NCBI GenBank assembly: GCA_033297075.1
Contig: MU858099.1
Coordinates: 124,001-188,000 of the forward strand
Reading direction: 5' to 3'
Source of the DNA: Rhypophila decipiens
Taxonomy: Eukaryota; Ascomycota; Sordariomycetes; Sordariales; Naviculisporaceae
DNA length: 64,000 nt
Shown: in pieces, positions 11,769 through 24,400 of the stretch
How positions within the stretch are numbered: the stretch's first letter is position 1
Layout of the letters: each line of letters starts with the position of its first letter
Notes under the pieces: generated by a model
Database searches by the model: none
Seen by the model: only the letters and a program-made list of their open reading frames with translations
What the model was told of the DNA's origin: nothing
Position numbers and translations under genes: made by a program

Positions 11769-12976
11769 AACCCCCACATGCACCCGCATTACCTTGGCGA
11801 CGTACTTGTTTCTTCCATCCCGTGCACACCATACCACACATGTAGATCCCGTCTTTTTCAACAATAGCAGCTACCAGACTCTTCTACATCAAATCTTTCC
11901 GATCAAGAGGACGGATATCCGCCTTGGCAAATCTACCACCACCAGACTTATGTAGCCAGCCAGTCAGCTAGCCAGTCAGCCACTTGACCCACCCCAGGAG
12001 GAGGAGACCACATACCAAATCTACTTGCTTCGGTGTAGAGCGTGGGGTGGTGTCGAAACGATATCCGTGGTGAGCAGATATATTGATGGTGTCATCGTGT
12101 CTGATCTACCTTGTCCAAGCTTGCATACATGAGGTAGATGGCTTACTCTTGCTGGCTGGATTCGTGGAGGAGTGACGAACGGATTTCATGGACTAGTAGG
12201 TAGGTAGGTTTGCTAGAGTGTTGCTGCAGGAGTGGTAAAAAAGAATCTTGAGGCTTTGACGACTGAGATCCCCCCCACCCTACCAGAGAGATCAAGTTCG
12301 GCTCGGCTCGGCTCATGTTTAGATAAAAGTCGGCATAGGTAGTAAGTACACTAGGCAAGGTACACTTTGTAGATCTAAACCGGTACGGTTAAGAGTCTTG
12401 ATGATGAGGGCTAAAGGACATCACACGGCTAATAACCAAGGGAACTACTCTACTACTGTGGGACTTTCTCTTTCCTGATATCATATTTCCTGTGTTGTCT
12501 TCTCCAGTCTAGCTAGGTACATAGGCAAAGGCGGGGCCTAGAGAGTGCGTGGGCTCGAGTTTATACTTTCAATGACTTCCAGGTTCCCATACAGAGGGAA
12601 ATACGGGTTACACGGTTACAGGCAATCAGATACGCGCTCGTACAGGGTTCAATACGTTGACCCTTTCAATATATGACGGTTGTACATACCGTCCGTATTC
12701 TGACCTCGCCCAATACTCACAGCATTACTCAAGAGACATACGTAGTCATATAATGCAATGATATTGTTGAAGGCACATATTATTCACAGGTCTGCTGCTG
12801 TTCTTTCGTCTTGAAGCTCATGTCCACTTCTGGCCTTTTAAATAAACAGAACAAGGCAAAGCTTTTGTGCATGAAAGCACGCAGGCAGGTTGGACCAGCC
12901 AGTGAGGTTCTATCAAGCAGTGTCTCGTGACTCGAAACTGACGTGAACCTAGGTAGCCCCATGCTTAAGTGCTTAT

Positions 12977-13166
12977 TACAGTCGACCCCCCTGTCATGCA
13001 ACCCCCCTGCGAAGTGCAACCCCCCGGTAAATGCAACTTCTTTTTGGTCGGAATTGTCAGTTTGTATGGGGAAAACCTGCCAGTAAGTGCAACTCCCCTC
13101 TATATGCAAAATATTTGCCAGAATCGGTGGTCTGAATTGGTTGCATTTACAGGGGGTTTGACTGTA
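12977..13166. mobile_element. MITE-like element with pogo/Fot1-type terminal inverted repeats
   Basis: The 190-bp unit begins TACAGTCGACCCCCC and ends GGGGGTTTGACTGTA. The right end read on the minus strand (TACAGTCAAACCCCC, then TGTAAATGCAA) matches the left end (then TGTCATGCAA) with one substitution block and a one-base gap over about 25 bases. TA dinucleotides bound both ends, as expected for Tc1/mariner-pogo insertions. Inside the left half, GTGCAAC/ATGCAAC followed by CCCCC recurs several times as subterminal direct repeats. There is no coding capacity, so it would depend on a transposase elsewhere. The superfamily is inferred from the termini and TA ends. Confidence 0.7.
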
Positions 13167-16100
13167 CTTTTATAGTCAAAACGTGGAGAACCTCGAGTTC
13201 CGCTGCAGCATCCCGCTTTTTGCTTCCAGTAGTTCAGCTCTCCAAATTGGTAATGCTCCTCGCTCTCTCCTATTAGTTGGACGCTGCAGGTGAGACTCGA
13301 AGCGAGTTGCTGATCAGGCCGCTCTTTTCAGTATGGGATACCGCCAGCCGTACGGATAAAGAGTTCTGAATCTCGCCTCCCTATGGTCTCGGTTAGAGAC
13401 CTGGCTGTGGGGTCGATGATTCAGAATTACTTGAACCCATATCAAGGCTTGATCTTATATACCATTGGATCAGAGTTGGCTTCTGACAGCACCACTTACC
13501 AGCTCAAGTTGGGCCATCTTGATCTGGTCTGATGGAAACGGCCAGGTCTGGAGATATAAAAGCACACCTCACTTGACCCGTCAAAGTGTGACGAGTCTCC
13601 GGGGTCGATAGCCGTATTCCTTGCGGAAATCTCGATACCCTGGACATACTGTGTGACCCGTTTGACGGTTGGTTGCTTCTGTACGTACTCAGCTTGCCCG
13701 CCCAGAAAGCCGGGATCCGCTGGACTGTTGTCAGCCAGACCAACATGGTCACGACCACTGTCTTGGATTGTCAGGGGTTACATTCGCACCGCATACAATC
13801 TGCACAATATGGAGATGCTGGAAAGTTGAAGCGGGGTAGGTAGCCGATCTGATGCCCCGTGCTGTTCGTCCAAGTCGTCTTACTGGTGATGCTCGGTGAG
13901 CCAACCGCATCTTATGTTACCGCCACGAGATGACGCGGAGGTGTAAAACTTTTGCGGACTGCAGAGAGCTGTTTTGGAGGCGTCAGGTGGAGATACTCAT
14001 CTTGTGGACAGACGGGTAAGTTATCCGCCACCGAGTCCCTGCTGTTTTGGTCTATATCCAAGGATCTTGAGGTGAGGAATTTTGGTTCCGGATTCACTGA
14101 TAGCCAGATTCCGGAATATTCGCCGAATCAAGACGGGCCGAAGCCGCCACCTCCTCTAGGGGTGCGGGATCTCACAGCCAACAAATACTCGCCTCATGGA
14201 CTCCAAGATCGGGGTGTTTTCGTTTCCTCATGTTGAAAAAAGCAAGCCGTCACGTGGACCATCTATACCGCATCAGCACCAACAGATATTTCGTAATGAC
14301 TCTGCAGTTGCTACCTTGCACAGCATCTGGGCGTGCGGGGGGTGGTTTGACGAGTGCTTGACGGGCATGGGTGGTTGCACAAAGCTGGATGCTCACAGCA
14401 GTATCCGTAGCTCGGGAACCGGAACTCGCAAGGCTGGTGAAAGGTGAAATCGAGATCTGGATGGATAGTTCAAGAGAGTCTCAAAGGATCAGAATCCAGT
14501 TGATCGGCCAGAACCCGGCCAATGAGATCGAACGGGATGCCCTCTGGTATGAGTTTAGGCCGAGGTGCAGAGTAGTAACCGAAAGGGCACTTCTTGATGA
14601 ATCGAGCTATTCATCAGATGAGCTGTTACCGTTGCCGTTGCCGTTGAGGTTGAGGGGGGGCCACCAGTTTAGTAATATTGGGTTTCACAGCTGCAGGGAC
14701 GAAAACATCCTCAACGGCCGATTTGTCGACCCTTTGTATGATGCTATACCGAAGGCTTGGCTATCCCGAGGAGTGTTCTAGTTCGTGCCAGAGTCGGCCG
14801 GCAATTAGGAAAGAACCCCTTCAGTTGAGAACGGCATGGGTTTCAAGGCCTCGATATGCTGAAAGCAGGCCTCGTTAGTTGTTGAAGAAAGGGCATGTTG
14901 CTGGAATCCGCTCTCATACTGAGGACTTGGCCTGCTGAATGGGTTGCCGAACCCTTCCGCCAGCCGTTGAGGTGACCCTTAAAAGAGAGAACTTCGGTAA
15001 CATGTTTCTAGAAGCCATCAAGGTGCCATCCCCTGCGGGGCATTGCGGCCTCTTGGCACATCGGTGGCCACACTCTGCTCGATCATGTACAAAAAGGTAC
15101 ATGTAAGTGCCAGAGAGAAGCACGCTTCGAATAAACCGGCTGTTTATAATGGGCTGAGGTACGGTATTCCGGGGGTGCAACGGCGGGCTGTGGTGGCCGA
15201 GTCGATATTGTCAGTGTGTGCAAGCGGTCTGGGATGATACTGTTCCCATGACCCTTCTGCAACGAAAAACAAGGCCCGCCATTCCGTTTCTTGAGAAATT
15301 GACAGGAGGATGAGCTAGGCGATAACTCCTGCGTCCGATGAGGAGTAAAATGCGAATTCTTTGACCAATGGCCTTGGGAGCTGGAGAGAAAACCTAAGAG
15401 GAATAGGCTGTCTTGTGGGGTTCATGAGGCCATGATTCTTCACAAGTTGCTTGCTCGACAGTGATTTGACCTGGCAATGAAACATCAGACAGATCATTAC
15501 TCATCGGCCATAGGGGTAGGCCCAACTCGAGGGTGCCTCACAGCTATCCCGTCATTGCATCGACGCAACAGACATGCCGAGGGGATCTATATTGTGCATG
15601 ATATCCGTACTTCGAGTTGAAAAATGTGTGTTTCTTCAGCTTTGTAGGCCGTACTGAAGGGACATGGCTGAATGTAAGGTACCTCGCTCAATCCGGCACC
15701 TTGCATGCAGGACCAGTTTTCTCGGTGGCGCTCGCTGTCAGCATGCCAAATTGACGATGGTCACATTGTTGCCATCGCTCACCGCACAAATCACCGTTGA
15801 AGCCCGATCATGTAGGGACTGGCGGCGGGTGGGGGAGCAGGATGTGATACGTCGAAATAAAAGTCGATTCTGAATAGAATATTTTCTTGAGTCCCATCGG
15901 GCGGATCAAAAATGGACGGAAACGCTGGCGTTAATGTTGCTGTTATCATCGTTGAACATAGTTGTGGAAAAGGAATCCCACCGGAGCACGGCAATCCGTT
16001 GTTAGTACATTTACATACCATACCGGTGTAAGGGCCGGGCCTTTCAGGGCACAGACTAGTATTGTATTGTACTGTAATCTTTCGAACCGGGCGGAATTTT

Positions 16101-18208
16101 GAGAAGCACGTGCTGGTGTGGATCTCGGTACCGATCGATAGTGGTACCGGTGCCCCACAAGACAGCCGAGTCGGTGAATGAACTGCCTTAAAAGTTCAAC
16201 CTGCATTCAACTCGCCGCCAAAGAACAAGCAAGCTGCTAGATGATTTTCCGACCCTGTTCTCTTCTTCGCCTGCATATTGCTTCGACCTGATCAGCTCGT
16301 TTCCCTCGGCGAGAACACACGTAGAACGTGGTCACTGGTTACGGGAGAGATCAGAGTGAGAAGCCATGGAACTGCAATACGATCGGAGATCTTGCCGCGA
16401 TTTCCAGCTTGACCGGTCCTAAGCTGTGAAACCTGGAGCCTTCTTGCATGTTGACCAAGATATCAGCTCTGTTAGGGCTTCGACTCTCCGATAGGAGGCA
16501 AACATAGCAAATGGTGTCGTCGTGGATGCAGGCCAAGCTGGATCTTGGTCCAAATGTGCAAGGAACCCGGCCACTCGCAGTATTGGACCGGAAAATTCTT
16601 GTTCGTTCAGTTCTTCTTTTTTTCTCTCTTCTTTTCATCCCTACACCTTTTTGTTCTTCTTTGCAACTTGTCAAAGTATCTATTTGTCACCCAAACCTCG
16701 CCATGTACTTCATTCACTGTCCACATGTGTCGAGGTCGAGATGGCACCTGGCACCATCTATGAACAGTAGCAGCACAACTGTACCTCGACCGAGGGCATC
16801 CCACTAATGGCCCATGGACCATAATCCGGAGGGAAGGGTACCATCGTGTGCAATAAGTATTGCCTCGTTTATTCACTGTATTTCTCACGTACCCCATACG
16901 TCGTACGCTCTTTTCCGGTATTAGTTCAGCACCCATACCCTGTGAGCTCGCCAGCCTCAACTAGCTGCCCACTATTCGACGTGCATGGGAGTGGGAATGA
17001 AACGATCACACGGCGCGTTTTCTCTGTTCTTGAGAAAATCCCACTTCTCCCACATGTCTGCCCACCTGAATGGTTGGATCTCGCCGACTCCCAACCTCTT
17101 GACCCCCGGGCTTACATATCTCCCTCTCTTCGACTGAGGCTTTTCTTCTGTCTGCCCTCTCGGCTTGTCCAAAATGGCCAAGTATTCCCGTTATACGAAA
17201 TACCCCAGAGGTCGGCTTGAAGTTGTTCTTCAAGGCTACATTAGCCCGGCCCTTTTCGTAAGAGCCGCCACTGGTCCTGACAGTCGACAAGGTTGGCTCA
17301 AGGAGTGTGGACGAATGACAGAGACAGGGCCAAAAGAGAGAGGGATAAAAATGAGGAACTAGTGCCAGGTAAAAGTACACGAGTACTTTACATACCCGCA
17401 TATCGACAAGGCGCCGTTGAAGGCTTGCATTTTCTAGCATCTCTCTCAAGGCTTGTTCATCTCCGACCGTATTCTCTTTCACTTTCGAGTTCTGCGCATC
17501 TCACAGTACCCAAAATTGGATTGTTGACTCGGATCCCAGCCGCCATCCTTTTCACGGCCTTCATATGTGTATATCTTCCCACAAGTCCTTTCCCAACCCT
17601 TCCACTTGCTGGTCTTACAGTGGACCGCAAGACCTGAAATTTCTCTTCCTGTTTCGATCTCTCTTATGCTCCCCACTTCGGCTGTCTAGCCTCATCCTGA
17701 GCAGCCCCTTGAATTGACCTTGTTGGACTCTCTCAAGACTTCTGCTCATCACCGAGCTTGATTGGGTCTACCTACTGCTCCACCCATACATACCCTTTTG
17801 TCCCTTTACGCTACAGTGCAGCCGGACCCGGAGCGTGGGAGCAAACGAGCGGCAGTCATATATGAGATCCAGGGGCGCCAGTCCAGACACTCCCCACGTG
17901 TGTGTCGTTTGCTTTCAAGTGACGTTCGCCGAAATTGCCCACGATGGTCTCGTCATATGCCATCTGCTGCCGCCTTTTTTCATGACACGTCATTTTTCTT
18001 TTTCTTTACCGCAACCTCTTGCTCAGTTATCAAGCTCGGCTCTTATCTCAAGTCACTCATCCCCGACGTTTCCGGTCTACTCTTAAGCTAGGCAGAGTGC
18101 TTCTCGGTGGAAATACCGAACTAACTAACAAGTCAAGAACTGGGGTGGCTATCGTCGGCAATCAACATACGACGAGTGTTGCGAACCTATTCACTTTTCC
18201 TAGTCACC

Positions 18209-20291
18209 ATGTCAGCGCAGTCGTTGATAAGGGCTGTCAAGCCCCTGAGCCGATCTGCGGCTGTTGCTAGGCGCGTTACTATCTGTGGCCCCCTATCAGC
18301 CAGATACTATTCGTCGCCTCCCCCCATCCGAACATCGGCTTCTGGGAGCAAAAGGCCGGACGAAAATGACAACAGCAGTTCCGGAAACCCCGAGGACTTG
18401 AAGAATGCCTCCGCATGGCCGCTCTCTGGGGTATTTGCTGTTGCTCTTGGTGCCGGCTTGGCCGGTTGGGGCATCTCAGAGCTCCGCCATCGTGGCTTTC
18501 CAGGGACCATGATGCTCGACAGCCTCTTTCCCATGCCGAAATATGCAAGCCTGGGTGAGATGGAACAGGTATGTCTCACCTTTTGACTGTAAGTGACTTT
18601 GTCTGATCTTTCGCGTCCAGGCTCTCAAGGAAATCCGCAGCGAACTTGGCGGCGAGGATATTATTTCCACGGATCCTGAGGACCTGCATGCCCATGGATA
18701 TTCCGAGTGGTCAACCAGCAATCCCGAGGGATTACCAGTCGCAGTGGCATATCCCCGGTCAACAGAGCAAGTCGCGACTATTGCTCGCGTATGCCACAAA
18801 TACCGGGTACCGATTATCCCATATTCGGGCGGCTCCAGCCTGGAGGGCAACTTTTCTGCGCCTTTCGGCGGCATCAGCGTCGATTTCGCATTCATGGACA
18901 AGATCATCCAGTTTAACAAGGCCGACATGGATGTTGTTGTTCAGCCTAGTATTGGGTGGCAGGACTTGAATGAGCAGTTGGTCAAGATGGGAAGTGGGCT
19001 TTTCTTTCCAATTGATCCAGGTGAGACTACCCAAGACTCAACACCGGGGAAAGAAAACGTAAGCCCATGCATGTACTGACTGACGAGCTTCAGGCCCAAG
19101 TGCAAAGATTGGCGGCATGATTGGCACAAACTGCTCCGGCACCAACGCAGTCAAGTACGGCACTATGAAGGACTGGGTTATCAACCTCACGGTAGTCCTA
19201 GCCGACGGGACCATCATCAAGACCAGGCGAAGACCCCGCAAGTCGTCGGCAGGATACAACCTGAACGGAATATTCGTGGGCTCCGAGGGCACGCTAGGCC
19301 TGGTAACCGAGGCAACGCTCAAGCTCACCGTCATACCCGAGGAATTCTCCGTCGCAGTCGTCACATTCCCCACGATCCGCGATGCAGCCTCGGCCGCGGC
19401 CGAGGTGATGCAAACGGGCATACCCGTGGCGGCCATGGAGATTATGGACGAGGTCCAGATGAAGGTTGTCAATATGGGAGGTGCAACGGCGCCAAGGGTC
19501 TGGAAGGAGATGCCGACTTTGTTCTTCAAGTTCTCTGGTACCAAGGCCGGCGTGAAGGAGAATATCAGTCTGGTGCAGAAGATCACAAGGAATAACAAGG
19601 GGAGCAACTTTGAGTTTGCCAAGGATGCTAGGGAGCAGAAGCTCTTGTGGTCTGCTAGGAAGGAATCGCTCTGGAGTATGCTTGCCCTTCGCAAGGAGGG
19701 CGAGGAAGTCTGTAAGTTCAAGTTCGGCTCAACAATAAAGAACATGGTAGGAAAGCTGACTTATGACCATGACAGGGAGCACTGATGTCGCGGTGCCGTT
19801 TAGTAGGCTCGCGGATATCATCGAAGTGAGCAAAAAGGAGATGGACGACCTGGGCTTGTTTGCCAGCATCTTGGGCCACATCGGAGACGGCAACTTCCAC
19901 GAGAGCATCATATACAATCGACGGGATAAAGTCGAGAGAGGCAAGGTCGAGGTTTGCGTCAAAAACATGGTCAAGCGAGCATTAGAGATGGAAGGCACAT
20001 GCACCGGTGAGCATTCGATCGGATGGGGCAAAAAGGAATCTCTTTTGTGGGAGGTCGGACCTGATACCCTGGGAGTTATGGTAAGTCTTTTCCTGCTTCT
20101 GGATGAAAGCCTGATAGATGATGCTGACGAGGATATCCGCAACAGAAAGCCATCAAGTCAGCATTGGATCCAAACTGGATCATGTAAGTTCTCTACATCT
20201 TATTCGCGAGGTTTATCAAGACTCTTGGGACTGATGAAATGTTGTTACTTGACACAGGAACCCTGGAAAGATATTTGATCGGTATGCATAA
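18209..20291 (+). CDS. dld1: D-lactate dehydrogenase (cytochrome), mitochondrial
   Basis: Six exons (18209-18568, 18621-19020, 19094-19711, 19776-20080, 20146-20183, 20258-20291) give 584 residues. It oxidises D-lactate to pyruvate and passes electrons to cytochrome c. The N-terminus is Arg/Ser-rich without acidic residues (a mitochondrial presequence), followed by a hydrophobic segment at about 75-95 that could anchor it to the inner membrane, as in yeast Dld1. The FAD-binding domain (PCMH type) runs from about 140 to 330 with VPIIPYSGGSSLEGN, GGMIGTNCSGTNAVKYG and VGSEGTLGLVTEA. The C-terminal FAD-oxidase domain has GHIGDGNFHESI and GTCTGEHSIGWGKK, the usual metal and substrate-site histidines. 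It ends MNPGKIFDRYA. The start ATG has context TCACCATGTC. All introns are 52-74 nt with canonical ends. Length and motifs are normal; no defect is seen. Confidence 0.95.
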
Positions 20292-21458
20292 ATAGACGTT
20301 GGAAATGAATAACTGCCTCATCAAGCGAGTGGGTCATTGTCAGTGACAGTTCCATGTTTGCCGTCCTTGAGTTTCGTGTTGTTTGCGCTGATGTGTGTCG
20401 ACATCAGCCAGTCGCATCCAAGGACTGGGCCTGATGTTCTTTCCTAACCATCTCTTTCATTATTTGGGGCATTCCCCTTGAGGAATCTAACATCAGGAAG
20501 GTGACTGGGAGCCGAGCATCTTGCGAGCCGGGGCATTTGCATTCTAGATTTTGGTGATTTCAGAAGGCGCCTCCATCCATCACCAGTTTGCAGGGAGGAC
20601 CGGGAAAGGCAACAACATATAAATTTTTCGCATCAGATGAAAAGTTCAGGTGCGGATGATATCTACACCGGTGCGATTGTTTGTTTGTAAAGGCTCCCTC
20701 CCTGCCCACCGACCGGAACACCCAGACCGTCTGTCGATTTTCTGGAAAGAGCTTTCCGCACCCGCAGTCTCAGCTGCCCGGCTACCCTCAAAATAACTTC
20801 CCTTCCCCCGGCGTACTTATCTCTCGTGGGTTGAAGACTAGGTGTGAAATCCAACGCAGATGCTTATTCGCACAGTACGATACACGTCTTAAAAAGAAAA
20901 TACAGGCATTCGTATCTTGTTTAATAAGCTTTATATTCTTCTTTATTATAAACGTACTATCAATCCCTCTAACATATTTAAGAGAATATCTTGATCCATA
21001 TAAAAGGGGATTATTAGGTGTATGTAATCTATTTCACATCCCCTTCTTCGACCGCGCCTGCTTCTGTCCCGTCCTCCCTGCACTTCTTACTTACCAGGTA
21101 CCTTTTCATCCGAAGAGCACTCTCTGCACATGGCAAACACTTCTCGCTGCACCTTCTCGAGCTGTCATGTTTGTTCAGTCCCGCTTTCCAGACCAAACAC
21201 CCAATCTACCTACCATTAGGTGCTCTGGACACCCTCGCTTCTTCTTCTCTCAAACAATACTTTTACTCTGGCTCCGTCCCTTTATTATCTGGAGGTGCGA
21301 TCAATCGACCTGTATCTTTCTAATCTCTCATCAGGCAGCTATTTCGTCTCTGACGTCAAGAATCTTTCAAGCCTTCTTGACTTCCACACTTCTTCCAACT
21401 CTCACGACATCAGTCATCGTTGCATCGCGACAAAGCCATTCACGCAAGATTGCCTCAA
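20292..21458. other. Intergenic and probable 5' leader of the RdRP gene
   Basis: No gene is seen. The first half is the 3' flank of the D-lactate dehydrogenase gene. An AT-rich block lies at about 20866-21035. The last 400 bases are C/T-rich. A long frame (20681-21790) crosses into the RdRP gene in another frame, has no conserved domain and is taken as chance. Confidence 0.55.
20866..21035. other. AT-rich, TpA-rich island
   Basis: About 170 bases that are strongly AT-rich against GC-richer flanks, with many TA steps and few CA/TG steps (for example TTATTATAAACGTA and CATATTTAAGAGAATATC). This fits a small RIP-mutated repeat remnant, but no parent copy is visible here. It could also be a plain AT-rich promoter segment. 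Confidence 0.4.
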
Positions 21459-24400
21459 ATGGCTACGCTCCCCCGCTGGATAGGCGAAACGCCTCCAACG
21501 GCATCTCTCGCATCGACGACACAAAACCGCAGTCGCCCACAGCCCACGGCGAGGGCCAGCCAGAGGCCTCCGGCAAGAGGACAGCAATACTCCATCCGGG
21601 CGAACGAAACTGTTGCTCTTGCTCGCCAGCGACCTACCCGCCCACCAACGGGCAACGTCGTTGTTCCCGCAGGTTGGGCCTCTTGGCGCAGCATCCTCGT
21701 CACCATCAGAGGCCTGCCTCGCTTTGCTACACCTCTCCACGTCAGAAACAACTTCTACAGGTGTGGCAATATCATTTACATCGACGTTGACGACGATCGT
21801 CGAAACAGTCAACGAATGGCGCGGTTCCGCTTTGAGCCTCCGCCCAAAGACATAACTCCCTTCTGCGGCTTCTGTGACGTCGACATCGACGGACGGACAC
21901 ATAGAGTCAGGATCGACTACACAGCAGTCACCGACGATGGCAATTTTACAACTCCACTGGGCAATGCCTGCCCTCCGTTTGAGGTGATCAATCCTGCTAG
22001 AGTTCGATTTGGCGTCCTCATTGAACCGACCAAGTTTCTGGCCTTGAAAGAAGTTACATCTCTTGCGGCCCAGAACCCGGTGAAGTTGGTTGTCGATTTC
22101 AGGAAGAGGAAGTTCATGCTCGACTTCCCATTACGCCTCGCACCCACATCGGTCAAGACTTATCGTGTTGACATCAAGTTTGATGCCATCAAAGACGTGC
22201 ACCAAGTTCGTTGGGATGGAGGACTCGCTGTAGTCATCACAGTCCTTGACTCTCCTCCTGTATGGGAGAAGAGGCGCGACGTCCACAACACATTCCTCAA
22301 GGACCGGATGACGTGGAATGAGAATGAGATGTGGCAGCGGACCACCCATATCGGCAATTACCCGCAAGAACTGCGTACCGAGCCGCTATCTACCGATGGT
22401 GATGATTCCCAGATGATTGATCTCGGCCGTTGGACAACATATTCCATCGTGTTTGACTGCGGGTCAGCATCAACGTGGACAGCAATTGAGGCCCACCTCC
22501 GGGACTGGAATATCAAGACCCAGTCCGATTCCTCTCTGACTATTGAGTTTCGAGCTGACAGAAAGAAGGCTGACGTTTGGGCCATGCTCGATGACAATAT
22601 TTCTTCAAGGGCTGGATCTTTGAATGAAGAGTTAGCTTTGGTTGGAGCGGCCGGTATCCACACTTCACTCCGATTCGACGTCCGGTATCAGTTGGAGGTT
22701 TGTATTTCGCACGGTATAATCAACGAGTATAGCATCGGCGCCGACTTAATCGAGAAACTCATCTATTTGACCGACAACCCGAAGTGGAGGGATGGTAAGG
22801 ATCCGGACCGGGCCCGACTTGTCCTAGAATACGCCGCTGATCAAGGCAAGAGAATCTGGCGTCCCATGGACTTGTTCTCTAACGATGCCGCTATGCGATA
22901 CTTCCCATCGACCATGATTATACCAGAGTACTGCGCACTCATGCGCAAGGTCATCGTCACGCCAACCAAGGTGTACTTCAAAACGCCTACGGTGGAGACA
23001 ACAAACCGCGTCATTCGGCAATTCAAGCACGTAAGAGACAACTTCATTCGCCTCCAGTTCACCGACGAAGTCCTAGAGGGCCGCATCAACGGCTGTGAAG
23101 GGGACCGCCTCAATAACATCTTTCACAGGGCAATCCGGGTCGTCTCGGAGGGAATACGTATGGGTTCATGGCACTGGAAGTTTCTTGCTTTTGGCAATTC
23201 ACAGATTCGAGAGAATGGCGCCTTTTTCTTTTGCGAGCCCGAGGCCAATGAGCATGGCGTGGTGACGCGCGACGAGATTCGAAAGTGGATGGGGTCGTTT
23301 GACCATATCGAATCGATTCCCAAATATGCTGCGAGGGTAGGCCAGTGCTTCTCTACCACTCGGCTCGTGCCAGGTATATTGGTTCCAACAATCGTCAAGA
23401 TACCTGATATCGAGCGTCATGGATATTGCTTCACTGATGGTGTTGGAAAGATCTCGCCTCTGCTTGCCGAAATGATCGCTAGGGACTGGGACCTGGAAGA
23501 AGTGCCACCTGCAGTTCAGTTTCGAATGGGAGGATGTAAAGGCGTCTTGGTTACATGGCCGGATATCAAAGCAACCGAGGTCCATATCCGCAAGTCGCAA
23601 GAGAAGTTCGAAGCTGTTTTCAACGGGCTGGAAGTCATCAAATGTGCCCAGTTCTCGTGCGCAACCCTGAACCGCCAAACCATCACCATTCTGTCCTGCC
23701 TGGGAGTTCCAGACCATGTCTTTGAGGACATGATGGCAGCGCAGGTTTCAAGCTACAATGAGGCCATGTCGAATAAAGAGCTGGCTGTCAAGCTTCTGGA
23801 GCAATGCGTTGATGAGAACCAGACGACACTCGCCATTGCCAAGATGTTGTCCAACGGTTTCATGGGAACCCATGATCCGTTTGTGCAGACATGTCTCCAG
23901 CTGTGGAGATCATGGTCGATCAAGTCGCTGAAGGAGAAGGCCAGGCTTACTGTCAGCCAGGGTGCCTTCGTTCTTGGATGTGTGGATGAGACGGGAACCT
24001 TGCAAGGGCATTCGAAAAGCATCGAAGGCCAGGCAGAAATTGACATCAACAAGTTGCCCCAGATCTTTATCACGGTCCCGAAAGCCTGGGAAGTCCATGA
24101 GCCTCGAAACTACAGAGTAATCACTGGACTGTGCATTGTGGGACGAAACCCTTCCCTTCATCCGGGCGATATCCGGGTGGTCAATGCCGTCGACGTGCCC
24201 GCCCTTCACCACCTCAAGCCAGGTGTAGTGGCGTTCCCCAAGGTTGGGGATCGAGACATTCCAAGCATGTGCTCCGGAGGCGATTTGGATGGAGACGACT
24301 TCTTTGTCATCTGGGATCAGAACTTGATCCCTACAGAATGGGGTCATCCTCCAATGAACTACGAGGCAGCTACTCCTGCCCAGGACAGGAGTGGTGAGAA

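Larger units (their letters stand above)
11005..18208. other. Intergenic, 7.2 kb, gene-free apart from a small transposon-like element
   Basis: Both strands are broken into short overlapping frames with no conserved domain, and I could not assemble a spliced gene. The region contains a (TTTCTC)n tract, one MITE-like element, short AGCCAGTC repeats near 11945-11985 and (TCGGC)n near 12299-12313. The last 700 bases (from about 17480) are C/T-rich and probably carry the D-lactate dehydrogenase promoter and leader. A frame at 14371-14781 lacks an ATG start. Non-coding RNA genes cannot be excluded. Confidence 0.55.

Noticed and set aside
11589..11864. Lys/Arg/Glu-rich minus-strand frames
   Set aside because: Direct translation of the (TTTCTC)n microsatellite.
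14371..14781. 136-residue plus-strand frame
   Set aside because: No ATG start (GTG only), no domain, no splice extension, overlapped by other frames.
20681..21790. 369-residue frame overlapping the start of the RdRP gene
   Set aside because: Runs through the AT-rich island and into RdRP coding sequence in another frame; no domain and composition like non-coding DNA.
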